From Clostridium scatologenes (GTDB lineage: Bacteria; Bacillota; Clostridia; Clostridiales; Clostridiaceae), in contig NZ_CP009933.1 in NCBI RefSeq assembly GCF_000968375.1, positions 806,001 to 870,000 of the forward strand: a stretch of 64,000 nt of DNA, given 5' to 3'. Under the pieces are notes generated by a model that worked only from the letters and a program-made list of their open reading frames with translations, had not been told where the DNA came from and did no database searches. This document shows, one piece after another, positions 52,365-61,416 of the stretch (its first letter is position 1; the number at the start of each line of letters is the position of its first letter). Both the position numbers and the translations under genes were made by a program.

Positions 52365-54254
52365 ATGGATAATACGACATTAGAAAAATTAAATTATTAT
52401 GAATTAAAAGAAATAGTAAAAGGATACTGTGTAAGTGGTTTGGGAAAATCCTTAATAGATAAGCTAGAGCCAAGTACAAATATAAAGGTGGTAAATAGAA
52501 GATTAGATGAAACTTCAGAAGGAAGGGCACTTTTGGATGCTTCTTATCATATACCTTTTGATGGAATATTTAATGTAAAGCCACTTATAGATAAAATGGA
52601 AAAAGGCGCGGCATTAGATCCAGAAGAATTAACTACCATGGAAAATTTTTTAAGAGGCTGTAGAAAACTTAAATTATTCATGGAGAATAAGGATGGGTAT
52701 GCTCCTACTTTAAGTTCATATAGCTTAAGTATAACAGATTTAAGTTATATAGAAGAAGAAATAAATGTATCAATATCGGGAAATAGAGTGGATTCTAATG
52801 CTTCAAAGGAACTAAAAAAAATAAGAAGGCAGATTGATGTATGTGAAGGTCAAATAAAAGGAAGGCTTGAAAAATTTCTAAAAAATCCTTCAAATAAAGA
52901 ATATATACAAGAATTTTTTGTAAGTCAAAGAAATGGAAAATATACAATACCTATAAAAGCAGCTTTTAAAAATCAAGTTCAGGGTGAAATTGTTGAAAAT
53001 TCATTAAAGGGAAGTACTGTATTTATAGAGCCAAATGTAATAGTTAAATATACTTCTGAGTTATCAACTTTAAAAGTTGAAGAATCTGTAGAGGAATATA
53101 AAATACTGGCTACTTTAACAGAAATGTTGTATGAAAGGATAAGAGAACTTAAGATAAATATGGATGTAATAGCTGAATATGACATGATTTGGGCAAAAGC
53201 AAAATATAGCAGTGACATAAAAGGGATAAAGCCTAAACTAAATGAGCATGGTTATATAAAAATAGTTAAGGGAGGATATCCTTTAATAAAAAATGGAGTG
53301 CCCTTAGATTTTGAAATAGGAAAGGATTATAGGTCATTAATAATTACGGGGCCTAATGCAGGAGGAAAAACTATAGTACTAAAAACTTTAGGAATGTTAA
53401 CTCTTGCAGTTCAAGCGGGGTTCCATATAAGAGCTGAACAAGGCACAGAAATTGCTGTATTTAACAAGATATTTGTAGATATAGGTGATAACCAAAGTGT
53501 GGAAAATGCTTTAAGTACTTTTTCATCTCATGTGAAAAATTTAGCATATATAATAAAACAAAGTAATAAGTCAACATTATTGTTGTTTGATGAAATTGGC
53601 AGTGGAACAGAACCAAATGAAGGTGCAGCTTTAGCAATAGCTATTTTGGAAGAAGTGTATTATAAAGGTTGTATAACAGTGGCAACAACTCATTATGGAG
53701 AGATTAAAAATTTTTCGGAGCAGCATCCAGACTTTGAAAATGCAGCTATGGAGTTTAGATGTGACACATTAGATCCATTATATAAGCTTAATATAGGAAA
53801 GACAGGAGATAGTAATGCTCTTTATATATCAAAGAAAATGGGGATTTCAGATAATATAATTGAAAGAACTAGAAGTTATATAGAGAGTAAGAATTATAAT
53901 TATGAATTAATAAGGGACAGCAAAATTATAAAGAAAAAAGATATTCAAGGAAACAAAGATGAAAGCTTTGAATTTGCTGTAGGAGACAAGGTTCTTTGGA
54001 TGGATAAAAATGAAAGTGCCATTGTTTACAAAGAAAGAGATATATATAATAATATAACTATTTTATTTAATAAAGAATTTGTTGATGTAAATTACAAAAG
54101 ATTAAAATTAGAAATTAAAGCTTCAGAGCTATATCCAGAAGGATATGATTTAAATCAATTATTCGTTAGTTTCAAGGAAAGAAAGCTTGAAAGGGATATA
54201 GAAAGAGGATCCAAGAAGGCTTTAAAGAAACTTAAAAAAAGTCATTTTAAATAA
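52365..54254 (+). CDS. MutS2-like DNA-binding ATPase lacking Smr domain
   Basis: 629 residues. The N-terminal ~300 residues are the lever/clamp region of the MutS2 type. The ABC-ATPase has Walker A TGPNAGGKT, signature region STFSSHVKN, Walker B LLLFDEIGSGTEPNEGA and a TTHYGE switch. Full-length MutS2 (about 780 residues) ends in KOW and Smr nuclease domains; here the protein ends in a Lys-rich tail (KKALKKLKKSHFK) instead. It is a short paralogue found in clostridia, perhaps acting on recombination intermediates or on stalled ribosomes (both known for MutS2). Ribosome site GAGGAAGG. Confidence 0.82.
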   Translation: MDNTTLEKLNYYELKEIVKGYCVSGLGKSLIDKLEPSTNIKVVNRRLDETSEGRALLDASYHIPFDGIFNVKPLIDKMEKGAALDPEELTTMENFLRGCRKLKLFMENKDGYAPTLSSYSLSITDLSYIEEEINVSISGNRVDSNASKELKKIRRQIDVCEGQIKGRLEKFLKNPSNKEYIQEFFVSQRNGKYTIPIKAAFKNQVQGEIVENSLKGSTVFIEPNVIVKYTSELSTLKVEESVEEYKILATLTEMLYERIRELKINMDVIAEYDMIWAKAKYSSDIKGIKPKLNEHGYIKIVKGGYPLIKNGVPLDFEIGKDYRSLIITGPNAGGKTIVLKTLGMLTLAVQAGFHIRAEQGTEIAVFNKIFVDIGDNQSVENALSTFSSHVKNLAYIIKQSNKSTLLLFDEIGSGTEPNEGAALAIAILEEVYYKGCITVATTHYGEIKNFSEQHPDFENAAMEFRCDTLDPLYKLNIGKTGDSNALYISKKMGISDNIIERTRSYIESKNYNYELIRDSKIIKKKDIQGNKDESFEFAVGDKVLWMDKNESAIVYKERDIYNNITILFNKEFVDVNYKRLKLEIKASELYPEGYDLNQLFVSFKERKLERDIERGSKKALKKLKKSHFK

Positions 54255-54274
54255 TATATTAAAGGAGTATAAAA

Positions 54275-54880
54275 ATGAATATATCAATTAGATTAGAAAA
54301 TGAAAATGATTTTAAAAATGTAGAAAATATGATTAGAGAAGCCTTCTGGGATTTATATAGACCAGGATGTGTTGAACATCTAATTGTTCATGAAATTAGA
54401 AAGGCAAATTCATTTATTCAAGAGTTGGATTTTGTTGCATGTAATGAGGAAGAAGTTATTGGCAATATTATTTATTCCAAAGCAAAGGTAATTAATGATA
54501 ACAATGAAGAGTTTCAAGTTTTGTGCATGGGTCCTCTTGGAGTATTACCCTCTTATCAAGGTAAAGGTATTGGAAGTTTGCTTATGAAATATTCGATTAA
54601 TGCTGCAAGAGCATTAGGCTATAAAGCAATTGTTATTTTTGGTAATCACAACTATTATCATCGCTTTGGCTTTGAAAATGCCGAAAAGTATAATATTCAA
54701 ACAGCTTGGGGGGCCAATATTGAAGCCTTTATGGTGCTTGAATTATATAAAGATTCGCTTAAAGGAATTTCAGGTAAGTACTATGAAGATTCTGTTTTTG
54801 AGGTAGATGATGAAGAATTAAATCTCTTTGAAAAACAGTTTCCGTATAAGGAAAAACACATCACTGATACTCAATTATGA
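54275..54880 (+). CDS. GNAT-family N-acetyltransferase
   Basis: 201 residues. The acetyl-CoA-binding motif A is LGVLPSYQGKGIGSLLMKY, followed by GYKAIVIFGNHNYYHRFGF, typical of YhbS-like GNATs. The C-terminal ~60 residues are acidic. Substrate unknown. It starts 20 bases after the MutS2-like gene and probably shares its transcript; the terminator is at 54959-54998. Confidence 0.87.
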   Translation: MNISIRLENENDFKNVENMIREAFWDLYRPGCVEHLIVHEIRKANSFIQELDFVACNEEEVIGNIIYSKAKVINDNNEEFQVLCMGPLGVLPSYQGKGIGSLLMKYSINAARALGYKAIVIFGNHNYYHRFGFENAEKYNIQTAWGANIEAFMVLELYKDSLKGISGKYYEDSVFEVDDEELNLFEKQFPYKEKHITDTQL

Positions 54881-54958
54881 TAAATAGGATAAAATAATCA
54901 GATATTTAATTTGTATTTTTAGTAAATGTAACAATTTAAAAAGCTAACAATTTACCGT

Positions 54959-54998
54959 AACACTGTATTATTCAAAGCTGAATTTTACAGTGTTTTTT
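54959..54998 (+). terminator. Rho-independent terminator after the GNAT gene
   Basis: AACACTGTA (54959-54967) pairs with TACAGTGTT (54986-54994) around an inner ATTCA/TGAAT pairing, followed by a T-run. Confidence 0.8.
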
Positions 54999-55178
54999 GT
55001 GCTGCATTTTAAAGAAAGTATTGATTCCTTTATTGACAAATGTCTTATCAAAATAAATTCTGTTATAAATCTGTACCAGTCCACATTGATATTTTAACAA
55101 TTGTTTTAAATATTTAAATATTTTACACTTTAAATATAGTACAAATGCTGTTTAAGTAAAATTTCAGGAGGTTAAGTT

Positions 55179-55784
55179 ATGAAAGAAGAGGAAAAAATAT
55201 TTGCAGGTAGACTATTTGATGCGACTAAGAAAGAACTTAGAGATATTAAACATAAGACACATGAGCTGTGTAGAAAATTTAATTTGCTTGATGAGTATGA
55301 TGAAAGCCGTCCAACAATCATAAAAGAATTTATCGGAAAAATAGGAGAAAGATATCACTTTCAAGGACCTATACAATTTAATTATGGGTGTCATACGTTC
55401 ATTGGTGAAAACTTTGCTGCCAATTTTAATACTACAATTTTAGATGATGGTAAAATTTATATTGGTAATAATGTAATGTTTGGCCCCAATGTTTCCCTTA
55501 TGGCAAGTTCACATCCACTTATTGCAGAAGAGAGAACTACTATGAAGTATGAGGATGGACATGTATCTGTTTCTGAGTATGCAAAGGAAATTCATATTGG
55601 AAATAATGTTTGGATTGCTTGTAATGTTGTAGTTTGCGGAGGTGTCAATATTGGAAACAATGTAGTTATTGGTGCAGGCAGTGTGGTTACAAAGGATATA
55701 CCAGATAACTATATTGCATATGGTAATCCCTGTAAGCCAATAAGAATGATTACAGAAAAAGATTCAAAGTTAGACTTATTGTAA
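55179..55784 (+). CDS. Maltose/galactoside-type O-acetyltransferase (left-handed beta helix)
   Basis: 201 residues. Hexapeptide repeats (IYIGNNVMFGPNVSLMASS; IGNNVWIACNVVVCGGVNIG; VVIGAGSVVTKDIP) form a LbetaH domain, with an N-terminal helical region and catalytic His in MASSHPL. It transfers acetyl from acetyl-CoA to sugars such as maltose or galactosides. ATG behind AGGAGG. Monocistronic. Confidence 0.9.
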   Translation: MKEEEKIFAGRLFDATKKELRDIKHKTHELCRKFNLLDEYDESRPTIIKEFIGKIGERYHFQGPIQFNYGCHTFIGENFAANFNTTILDDGKIYIGNNVMFGPNVSLMASSHPLIAEERTTMKYEDGHVSVSEYAKEIHIGNNVWIACNVVVCGGVNIGNNVVIGAGSVVTKDIPDNYIAYGNPCKPIRMITEKDSKLDLL

Positions 55785-55990
55785 TTATTCATAGTATAAC
55801 TGGTCTATATATTAAGAATACTTGATACAGGACAATATAATTAATGTAAAATTTTTTGGTAGAGGTGAGTATATTACTTACCTCTCCTGTCATTTAGTAT
55901 CTTAAATTTCATGCATACTAAAGTTACATGAATAATTATATTGAAAATCAGAGAAATTAAATAAATCACAGGTAAGAAAGGTGAGTAGTT

Positions 55991-56926
55991 ATGAAGAAAA
56001 TATTTATTTATATAATAACATTTTTTCTATTGATTAATTCAACATATATAGTTAAAGCGTCTAATATGAATATCAATACTGAAAGTTTAAATGCCAATGA
56101 GTATGATGTTAAAATAAAGCAGGATTTATTATGTTTAATGATGGCTTATCCAGAGTATATAAAGAATATAAAGAGTGATGAAAGCAATTATGTATATCTG
56201 ATAATGAAATCTGGCAAAAAAATTTTATATGATGATAAAAAAGTAAAAACTCCTGAGGAAAAACTTGAAAATGCAGATTTGCAGGATACTATGGAGCAGG
56301 TTTATCCTTTGACCAATATTTCAAAACTAATGGATAAAAATTATGATCCTGGGCGATATAGATCCTATGATTTATTAAAAGAAGTTTATGGTTCTTCTAG
56401 ACAACAAATAGAGAAAAATCTTAAAAGTGTAAATTTAAATTACACACATGTTTTTTTTAACAATAATAACAAAGCAGCTGAAGCACTTGAAAGTACTATG
56501 CAAAATCTTATACCTCTTTTAAAAGAAAATGAAGCTGTTAGAAGATGTTTATTCCCTTGTATGGGTACTTTTAACTATAGATTAGTTGCAGGCACTAATC
56601 GATTAAGTCCTCATTCTTTTGGTATTGCTATAGACCTTGCAAGTGATAAAAGAGATTATTGGAAATGGTCTTCATCTAAACAAGGAGAAGAACGCTTAAA
56701 TTCATATTCTAAAGAAATAGTTCAAGCTTTTGAAAAAAACAATTTCGTATGGGGTGGAAAATGGGGACATTTTGACATTTTACATTTTGAATATAGACCG
56801 GAAATTATTTTAAAAGCTAAATATTTTACCAATTTTAATGGTGATAAATTAAATTGGTACAAAGGAGTTAATGTGGAGGAGACTTCAATTAAGGAGTATA
56901 TTGACAAAATTAACAAAGTGTTTTAA
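55991..56926 (+). CDS. M15-family D-alanyl-D-alanine carboxypeptidase, exported
   Basis: 311 residues. A signal peptide is clear (MKKIFIYIITFFLLINSTYI...KAS, ~24 residues). The VanY-like peptidase domain carries Zn ligands in SPHSFGIAIDLASD (HxxxxxxD) and HFDILHFEYRP. The ~120 residues between signal and catalytic domain have no repeat or wall-binding motif. It trims peptidoglycan peptides outside the membrane. ATG behind AAGGTGAG. Confidence 0.85.
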   Translation: MKKIFIYIITFFLLINSTYIVKASNMNINTESLNANEYDVKIKQDLLCLMMAYPEYIKNIKSDESNYVYLIMKSGKKILYDDKKVKTPEEKLENADLQDTMEQVYPLTNISKLMDKNYDPGRYRSYDLLKEVYGSSRQQIEKNLKSVNLNYTHVFFNNNNKAAEALESTMQNLIPLLKENEAVRRCLFPCMGTFNYRLVAGTNRLSPHSFGIAIDLASDKRDYWKWSSSKQGEERLNSYSKEIVQAFEKNNFVWGGKWGHFDILHFEYRPEIILKAKYFTNFNGDKLNWYKGVNVEETSIKEYIDKINKVF

Positions 56927-57089
56927 TCAGTAATCTTTCTATTCAATTTTAAAAAAATTTGTGAGAAAATAGCACTTATTTGCTGTAAACTATTTACTTT
57001 AACTCCATATTTCCTAAAGGATATATTAATTCAGCAGGGATAAAATATTAATGAATTCAAAAATATGTGCTTGTAGGAGGTAATTTATT

Positions 57090-57539
57090 ATGGGGATATT
57101 TGATAACATTTTAGGAAATGATGATGATAAGAAGAGGGATAAGAATGAAGGAAGACTTACACTTCATAAGGAAGAGCTTGATATAAACAAAAATAGAGTT
57201 CAAAAAGGTGAAGTTGAATTAAGTAAAGAAATTGTTGAAGAGGAAAAAACAGTGGATGTTCCAGTTACTCATGAAGAAGTTGTCATTGAGAGGAGATCAA
57301 TAGATAATGAAGCTAGTGATACGCCTATTAGTGATGAAGAAACAATACGTATTCCAGTAAGTGAAGAAAAAATAAATGTAGATAAGCACACTGTAATAAC
57401 TGGAGAGGTATCTGCTCATAAGCGAGAAGTTGAAGAAACAGAACAAATTGATGAGAAATTAAAAAGAGAAGAAGCTCGTATAAACGCAAACGGTGATGCA
57501 AATATAATAGATAAAAATTCAGAAGATGGTTTCCATTAA
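57090..57539 (+). CDS. DUF2382 (YsnF/AvaK domain) stress protein
   Basis: 149 residues, highly charged. The domain has the usual repeats: LTLHKEELDINKNRVQKGEV, VDVPVTHEEVVIERR, TIRIPVSEEKINVDKHTVI and VSAHKREVEETEQIDE. No PRC-barrel partner, which is the normal N-terminal half of YsnF. The family is linked to general stress. AGGAGG ribosome site. A second DUF2382 gene follows. Confidence 0.82.
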   Translation: MGIFDNILGNDDDKKRDKNEGRLTLHKEELDINKNRVQKGEVELSKEIVEEEKTVDVPVTHEEVVIERRSIDNEASDTPISDEETIRIPVSEEKINVDKHTVITGEVSAHKREVEETEQIDEKLKREEARINANGDANIIDKNSEDGFH

Positions 57540-57588
57540 AAAATTTACTAAGTGAGTCTTAGAAGAACTTTCATAGTAAGAAAGTGTG

Positions 57589-57621
57589 TATATTAGCAAT
57601 GGTAGCGGTGGAATAAAATAA
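57589..57621 (+). repeat. Dispersed intergenic repeat, copy C
   Basis: GTATATTAGCAATGGTAGC then GGTGGAATAAAATAAA. It is the best match to copy A (8685-8717, opposite strand). Confidence 0.55.
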
Positions 57622-57630
57622 ATTAGAAAA

Positions 57631-57660
57631 GCACCTCTCAATTCATGGGGTGTTTTTTTA
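57631..57660 (+). terminator. Terminator abutting the next ribosome site
   Basis: CACCTC and GGGGTG pair (one G-U) around TCAATTCAT, followed by seven Ts. The next bases are AGGAGG, the ribosome site of the following gene. Expression of that gene must therefore read through or depend on refolding. Confidence 0.6.
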
Positions 57661-57671
57661 GGAGGAATAAA

Positions 57672-58187
57672 GTGTTAAATAAAGATGTACCTAATAAAAG
57701 CAATGTTGAATATTTAACAGATGCTTCCATTGATGGATGGATAGTTCAAAGCGACACACATAAGAACAATGATGAAAGTATTTCACAAGAAGTTTACCGT
57801 GATGGTAAAAATGGTGTGAAAATGCAGCTTCGTGAAGAAGAAATGAAAATATCCAAGAAAAAAATACAAACTGGAGAGGTATCTATTCACAAAGAAGTTT
57901 TAACCAAAGAGGAAAATATTACTGTACCTGTAAAACAGGAGGAGTTAGTTATTGAAAAAAAGGTTTTTGATCCACAATCCTATGGTGAATCAAATGCCCA
58001 TACTGAAATTATTAGAATACCTATTAGTAAAGAACGCATTGATATACACAAAGAACCAGTAACCTTAGAGAATGTTTCGGTTAGTAAGCATAAATATAAA
58101 GAGATGAAACATATAACTGAAACACTAAAAAAGGAAATACCGCATGTTGATATTAAAGAAAACAACAATCAAAAAAGAAAAAGATAG
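57672..58187 (+). CDS. Second DUF2382 domain protein
   Basis: 171 residues from GTG at 57672, 6 bases after AGGAGG; an upstream ATG at 57645 would include the terminator and ribosome site in its coding sequence. The ~50-residue N-terminal extension (NVEYLTDASIDGWIVQSD) is followed by a DUF2382 domain (VKMQLREEEMKISKKKIQTG; VPVKQEELVIEKKVF; IRIPISKERIDIHKEPV). It is a paralogue of the gene before it. Terminator at 58241-58280. Confidence 0.82.
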   Translation: MLNKDVPNKSNVEYLTDASIDGWIVQSDTHKNNDESISQEVYRDGKNGVKMQLREEEMKISKKKIQTGEVSIHKEVLTKEENITVPVKQEELVIEKKVFDPQSYGESNAHTEIIRIPISKERIDIHKEPVTLENVSVSKHKYKEMKHITETLKKEIPHVDIKENNNQKRKR

Positions 58188-58240
58188 AAATATGAAGGGT
58201 AAGAGCATTATAGTTAAAACAAAATAAACAATTTTCTAGG

Positions 58241-58280
58241 ACATCACATTGTTCAAATTTGAATAATGTGATGTTTTTTC
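58241..58280 (+). terminator. Strong Rho-independent terminator
   Basis: ACATCACATTGTTCAAA (58241-58257) and TTTGAATAATGTGATGT (58258-58274) form a 17-base stem with one G-U pair, followed by a T-run. The remaining gap to 58628 holds only the operator candidate below. Confidence 0.88.
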
Positions 58281-58566
58281 AGCATAATATAAATACATAA
58301 TTCATAAATTTTCTGAAAAAATCAGTATAATTAATGAAAGTATGTATTTACAAGTGGCGAAAATTGATATATAATAAAAAATTAACCAATTTTAATCCTG
58401 CTTCTTTTTATACAATGATTATATTATATATCAAAAGTTATTAATCCACAAGAAAATACTCGCAAATGTAGGAGCAGGTCAATAAAATGTATAACAAACT
58501 TAATGGTTTGAATTAGGATTAAGTTATTTATAACATACAAGATTTAGAAGTATTATTAAATAATGA

Positions 58567-58594
58567 TATAATATTTTTGGTAAAGACGTCTTTA
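58567..58594 (+). promoter_or_regulatory. Possible promoter and operator before GNAT gene
   Basis: TATAAT at 58567-58572 (weak -35) is followed by the perfect 14-base palindrome TAAAGACGTCTTTA (58581-58594), placed where a repressor would block initiation. No regulator is adjacent. Confidence 0.4.
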
Positions 58595-58628
58595 TACTAT
58601 TTTTTAACATTTATAGGAGTGGTTTTTT

Positions 58629-59084
58629 ATGAATATATTATTTAAAAGGGCAGATATTGAAGATGCAAAGAGATTGTTAGAAGTGCAAAAAATGAGCTTT
58701 TATGATGATTATATAGAATATGGAGAGTGTCCTGGATATGAACATTCTTTAGAGGACATGGAAAATATTATAAAGAAATCCATAACATATAAAATAATTC
58801 ATAATGATGTGATAGTAGGCGGCATAGTTGTGCGAAAACGCGAAAACAACAATTATTATTTGGGTGGAATATGTATTATTCCAGAATATCAGAATTTTGG
58901 TATTGGTCAAAGAGCAGTAATGTATATAGAGAAAGATAATCTAGATGCTATTTGCTGGGAGTTGGAAACTCCTTTTAATAGATATAGAAATCACCATTTT
59001 TATGAAAAGATGGGCTATAAGAAGATTGGTGAATACAGACATTCAGATAAATTAGTGTTATTCAAGTTTAAAAAGATAGTATAA
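58629..59084 (+). CDS. GNAT-family N-acetyltransferase
   Basis: 151 residues. Motif A region LGGICIIPEYQNFGIGQRAV binds acetyl-CoA, and ETPFNRYRNHHFYEKMGYKK is the usual GNAT C-terminal strand-helix. Substrate unknown. ATG behind AGGAGTGG. Followed by a long hairpin at 59096-59168. Confidence 0.86.
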   Translation: MNILFKRADIEDAKRLLEVQKMSFYDDYIEYGECPGYEHSLEDMENIIKKSITYKIIHNDVIVGGIVVRKRENNNYYLGGICIIPEYQNFGIGQRAVMYIEKDNLDAICWELETPFNRYRNHHFYEKMGYKKIGEYRHSDKLVLFKFKKIV

Positions 59085-59095
59085 CATTAATATTT

Positions 59096-59170
59096 AAATA
59101 CCGTATTATTTAGAATGGTATGTTTCCTTTATATAAAGGAAGTATATCAATAGAATAATACGGTATTTTT
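59096..59170 (+). terminator. Two-tier terminator hairpin
   Basis: Outer arms AAATACCGTATTAT (59096-59109) and ATAATACGGTATTT (59155-59168), with inner hairpin TTCCTTTATATAAAGGAA. T-run after. It isolates the next operon. Confidence 0.85.
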
Positions 59171-59253
59171 GTATATTTAATTATATATGATTTATAAAAT
59201 GAATTAAATGCTTATTGCTAATAAATACAAACTTATACTCTACTATTTGATTT

Positions 59254-59282
59254 TTGACATCAAAAAATAATATGTATATAAT
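59254..59282 (+). promoter_or_regulatory. Consensus sigma-A promoter for the J-domain/VWA operon
   Basis: TTGACA (59254-59259), exactly 17 bases, TATAAT (59277-59282): a full match to consensus, about 134 bases before the first gene. No operator-like palindrome overlaps it, so strong basal expression is expected. Confidence 0.8.
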
Positions 59283-59415
59283 GATAATAACAAGTTGATA
59301 ATAACATATAGGTAATATTGCTTGTGTAAATGAATCATAATAAATTGTAAAACTTAGAGTGGTTAAATAGTATCATTGCTAACAGATGAATTTTGCAAGA
59401 GGGGAGGGATAACTG

Positions 59416-60453
59416 ATGTTTACTGTAAATGAAATATTAACAATGAAAGAACCTGGAGATTTGTTTTCTGATAGTAAGAGAATAAAAGAAGAATATCACA
59501 AACTAACAAAATACTGGCACCCAGACTTCAATTTCAATTCTAAAGAATCCCAGGATGTTATGGCTAAAGTCAATGAATTGTATTTTAAGGGATTAGACTT
59601 GATAAAGAATGGAAGTTGGAAAGCAGATGGCTTTATAAGACTATCTGGAAAAGATAACAAGGTGTATGAGCTTAAATATAATATTTCTCATGATTTTGAA
59701 TTAGGTACTATGTATATAGGAAACACTGTTGTTTTGTATCTATTAGATGAAAACAATAAAGACTTATATGAAAATGCTGTTAAAATCATTGATAATTTTA
59801 CCTATGCTGATTTGGGAATGAAAGAAGAAGTATCAAAGTATTTACCTAAGATAATTGGAAAGTTTGAAACAAAAGATAATAAGCTGGGAATTGTGATACA
59901 AAAAACATCCGATTTATTTTTATTAAATGATGTACTGGATTACTTTGATGGAAATATTCCTGAAAAGCATGCAGCTTGGATATTAAGCAGTTTATATAAT
60001 CTTGTATGCTACTTAGACTATGCAAAGCTGTCACATAATTCAATATCATTAAAGAATTATTTTGTTTCACCTAAATGTCATAGTGGTGCTTTATTAGGAG
60101 GTTGGTGGTATGCGGTACCTCAAGGGGAAAAAATGCTTGGAGTTACTGAAGAAACTTATTCAATTATGCCTCCAAAAGTTAAAAATACAAAGGCTGGTGA
60201 TATTTCTACAGATTTAGAGTCAATTAGGTTAATTGGAAGAGAACTTTTAGGTGACAAAAATGGAACTAATCTTAATTCAAAAATTTTTATACCTATTCCA
60301 ATGATAAATTGGGTTAGGGGAGTTTCTTCTTCAAAAGCAGTGGAAGATTATGAAAACTGGATGAAATGTTTATATGACAGTTTTGGAGAAAGAAAATTTA
60401 CAATAATGAATTTAAATGATACTCAGTTATATGAAAAAGTAAAAAAATTTTAG
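59416..60453 (+). CDS. J-domain protein fused to a pseudokinase-like domain
   Basis: 345 residues. The N-terminal DnaJ-like domain (1-65) has the HPD motif at 35-37 (TKYWHPDFN), so it can in principle stimulate Hsp70. A beta-rich linker leads to a region (~150-345) patterned like a protein kinase C-lobe. LSHNSISLKNYFVSPKC sits where an HRD-K-N catalytic loop would be, without the Asp, and GALLGGWWYA stands in place of the DFG strand. It is therefore probably a pseudokinase. ATG behind GAGGGGAGGG. First gene of a four-gene run; the VWA gene follows after 12 bases. Confidence 0.68.
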   Translation: MFTVNEILTMKEPGDLFSDSKRIKEEYHKLTKYWHPDFNFNSKESQDVMAKVNELYFKGLDLIKNGSWKADGFIRLSGKDNKVYELKYNISHDFELGTMYIGNTVVLYLLDENNKDLYENAVKIIDNFTYADLGMKEEVSKYLPKIIGKFETKDNKLGIVIQKTSDLFLLNDVLDYFDGNIPEKHAAWILSSLYNLVCYLDYAKLSHNSISLKNYFVSPKCHSGALLGGWWYAVPQGEKMLGVTEETYSIMPPKVKNTKAGDISTDLESIRLIGRELLGDKNGTNLNSKIFIPIPMINWVRGVSSSKAVEDYENWMKCLYDSFGERKFTIMNLNDTQLYEKVKKF

Positions 60454-60465
60454 GAGGTATTAACT

Positions 60466-61392
60466 ATGGGAACTGGTAGATTTAATTATAGTGATTGGAA
60501 AAATTACGCAAAGGATACTGTATCAAAAGCAAAGAGTGTAACAGATATATATACATCTAGGTCTATTGTGGATGAATTAGACCCTAAAAATATTAAGATG
60601 AGGGAATCTTGTGATTCGCCAAGTAATCCAAATTCAACACCTATAATCATAGGCTTGGATGAAACAGGCTCGATGGGATGTATTGCTGAATCAATGGCAA
60701 GAGATGGATTAGTTACTCTTGCAACAGAAATATATGATAGGAAGCCTGTACCTGATCCACATATAATGTTCATGGGTATTGGAGATGTACATGCAGGGGA
60801 TACAGCGCCACTGCAGGTTACGCAATTTGAAGCAGATATTAGGATTGCTAAACAATTATCTAAAATTTATCTTGAAGGAAGAGGAGGAGGAAATAGTTTT
60901 GAAGGATACATTCTTGCATGGTATTTTGCTTCAATGCATACGAGAATAGACAGCTTTGAAAAAAGAAAGAAAAAAGGTTTCTTGTTTACAATAGGTGATG
61001 AAGAACCAACACCTAACTTATTAGCTTCTCACATTGAAAGGGTATTTGGATATAATCCTCAATTTAAAGAATTGTCAGCAGAACAATTACTGACTATGGT
61101 AAGCAGACAGTATGAAGTATTTCATTTGATTGTAGAAGAAGGACACCACATGCGTTATGGCAGAGAGGAAGTTATAAGAAAATGGAGAAACCTCCTTGGT
61201 CAGAGAGCTATATTACTTTCAGATTATAAAAAAATGAGTGAAGTTATTGTTTCAACTTTACAGGTGGTAAATGGTGCAAATACTGATACTGTAATATCAA
61301 GTTGGGATGGCTCTACAGCACTTGTAGTGGAAAAAGCTATTAAAGCATTAGACAATAATGCTAAATCAAATGATGGTATTGTAAGGTTCTAA
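60466..61392 (+). CDS. VWA (von Willebrand factor A) domain protein
   Basis: 308 residues. The MIDAS-type metal site is DETGSMG (Asp65, Thr67, Ser69), a DxTxS variant of DxSxS. Further metal-site segments may be GIGDVHAGD and FTIGDEEPTP. No signal peptide or membrane anchor, so cytoplasmic. Such proteins assemble metal-dependent complexes. The ~60-residue N-terminal extension and C-terminal ~80 residues have no recognised domain. AGGAGG ribosome site, with 12 bases from the J-domain gene and 24 to the PurA-like gene. Confidence 0.78.
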   Translation: MGTGRFNYSDWKNYAKDTVSKAKSVTDIYTSRSIVDELDPKNIKMRESCDSPSNPNSTPIIIGLDETGSMGCIAESMARDGLVTLATEIYDRKPVPDPHIMFMGIGDVHAGDTAPLQVTQFEADIRIAKQLSKIYLEGRGGGNSFEGYILAWYFASMHTRIDSFEKRKKKGFLFTIGDEEPTPNLLASHIERVFGYNPQFKELSAEQLLTMVSRQYEVFHLIVEEGHHMRYGREEVIRKWRNLLGQRAILLSDYKKMSEVIVSTLQVVNGANTDTVISSWDGSTALVVEKAIKALDNNAKSNDGIVRF

Positions 61393-61416
61393 TTTTTTTA
61401 AAAGAAGGTGTTGTAA

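Noticed and set aside
60466..61392. TerY of a tellurium-resistance (Ter) cluster
   Set aside because: No TerC/TerD-type genes nearby and the MIDAS context differs; only the VWA fold is shared.
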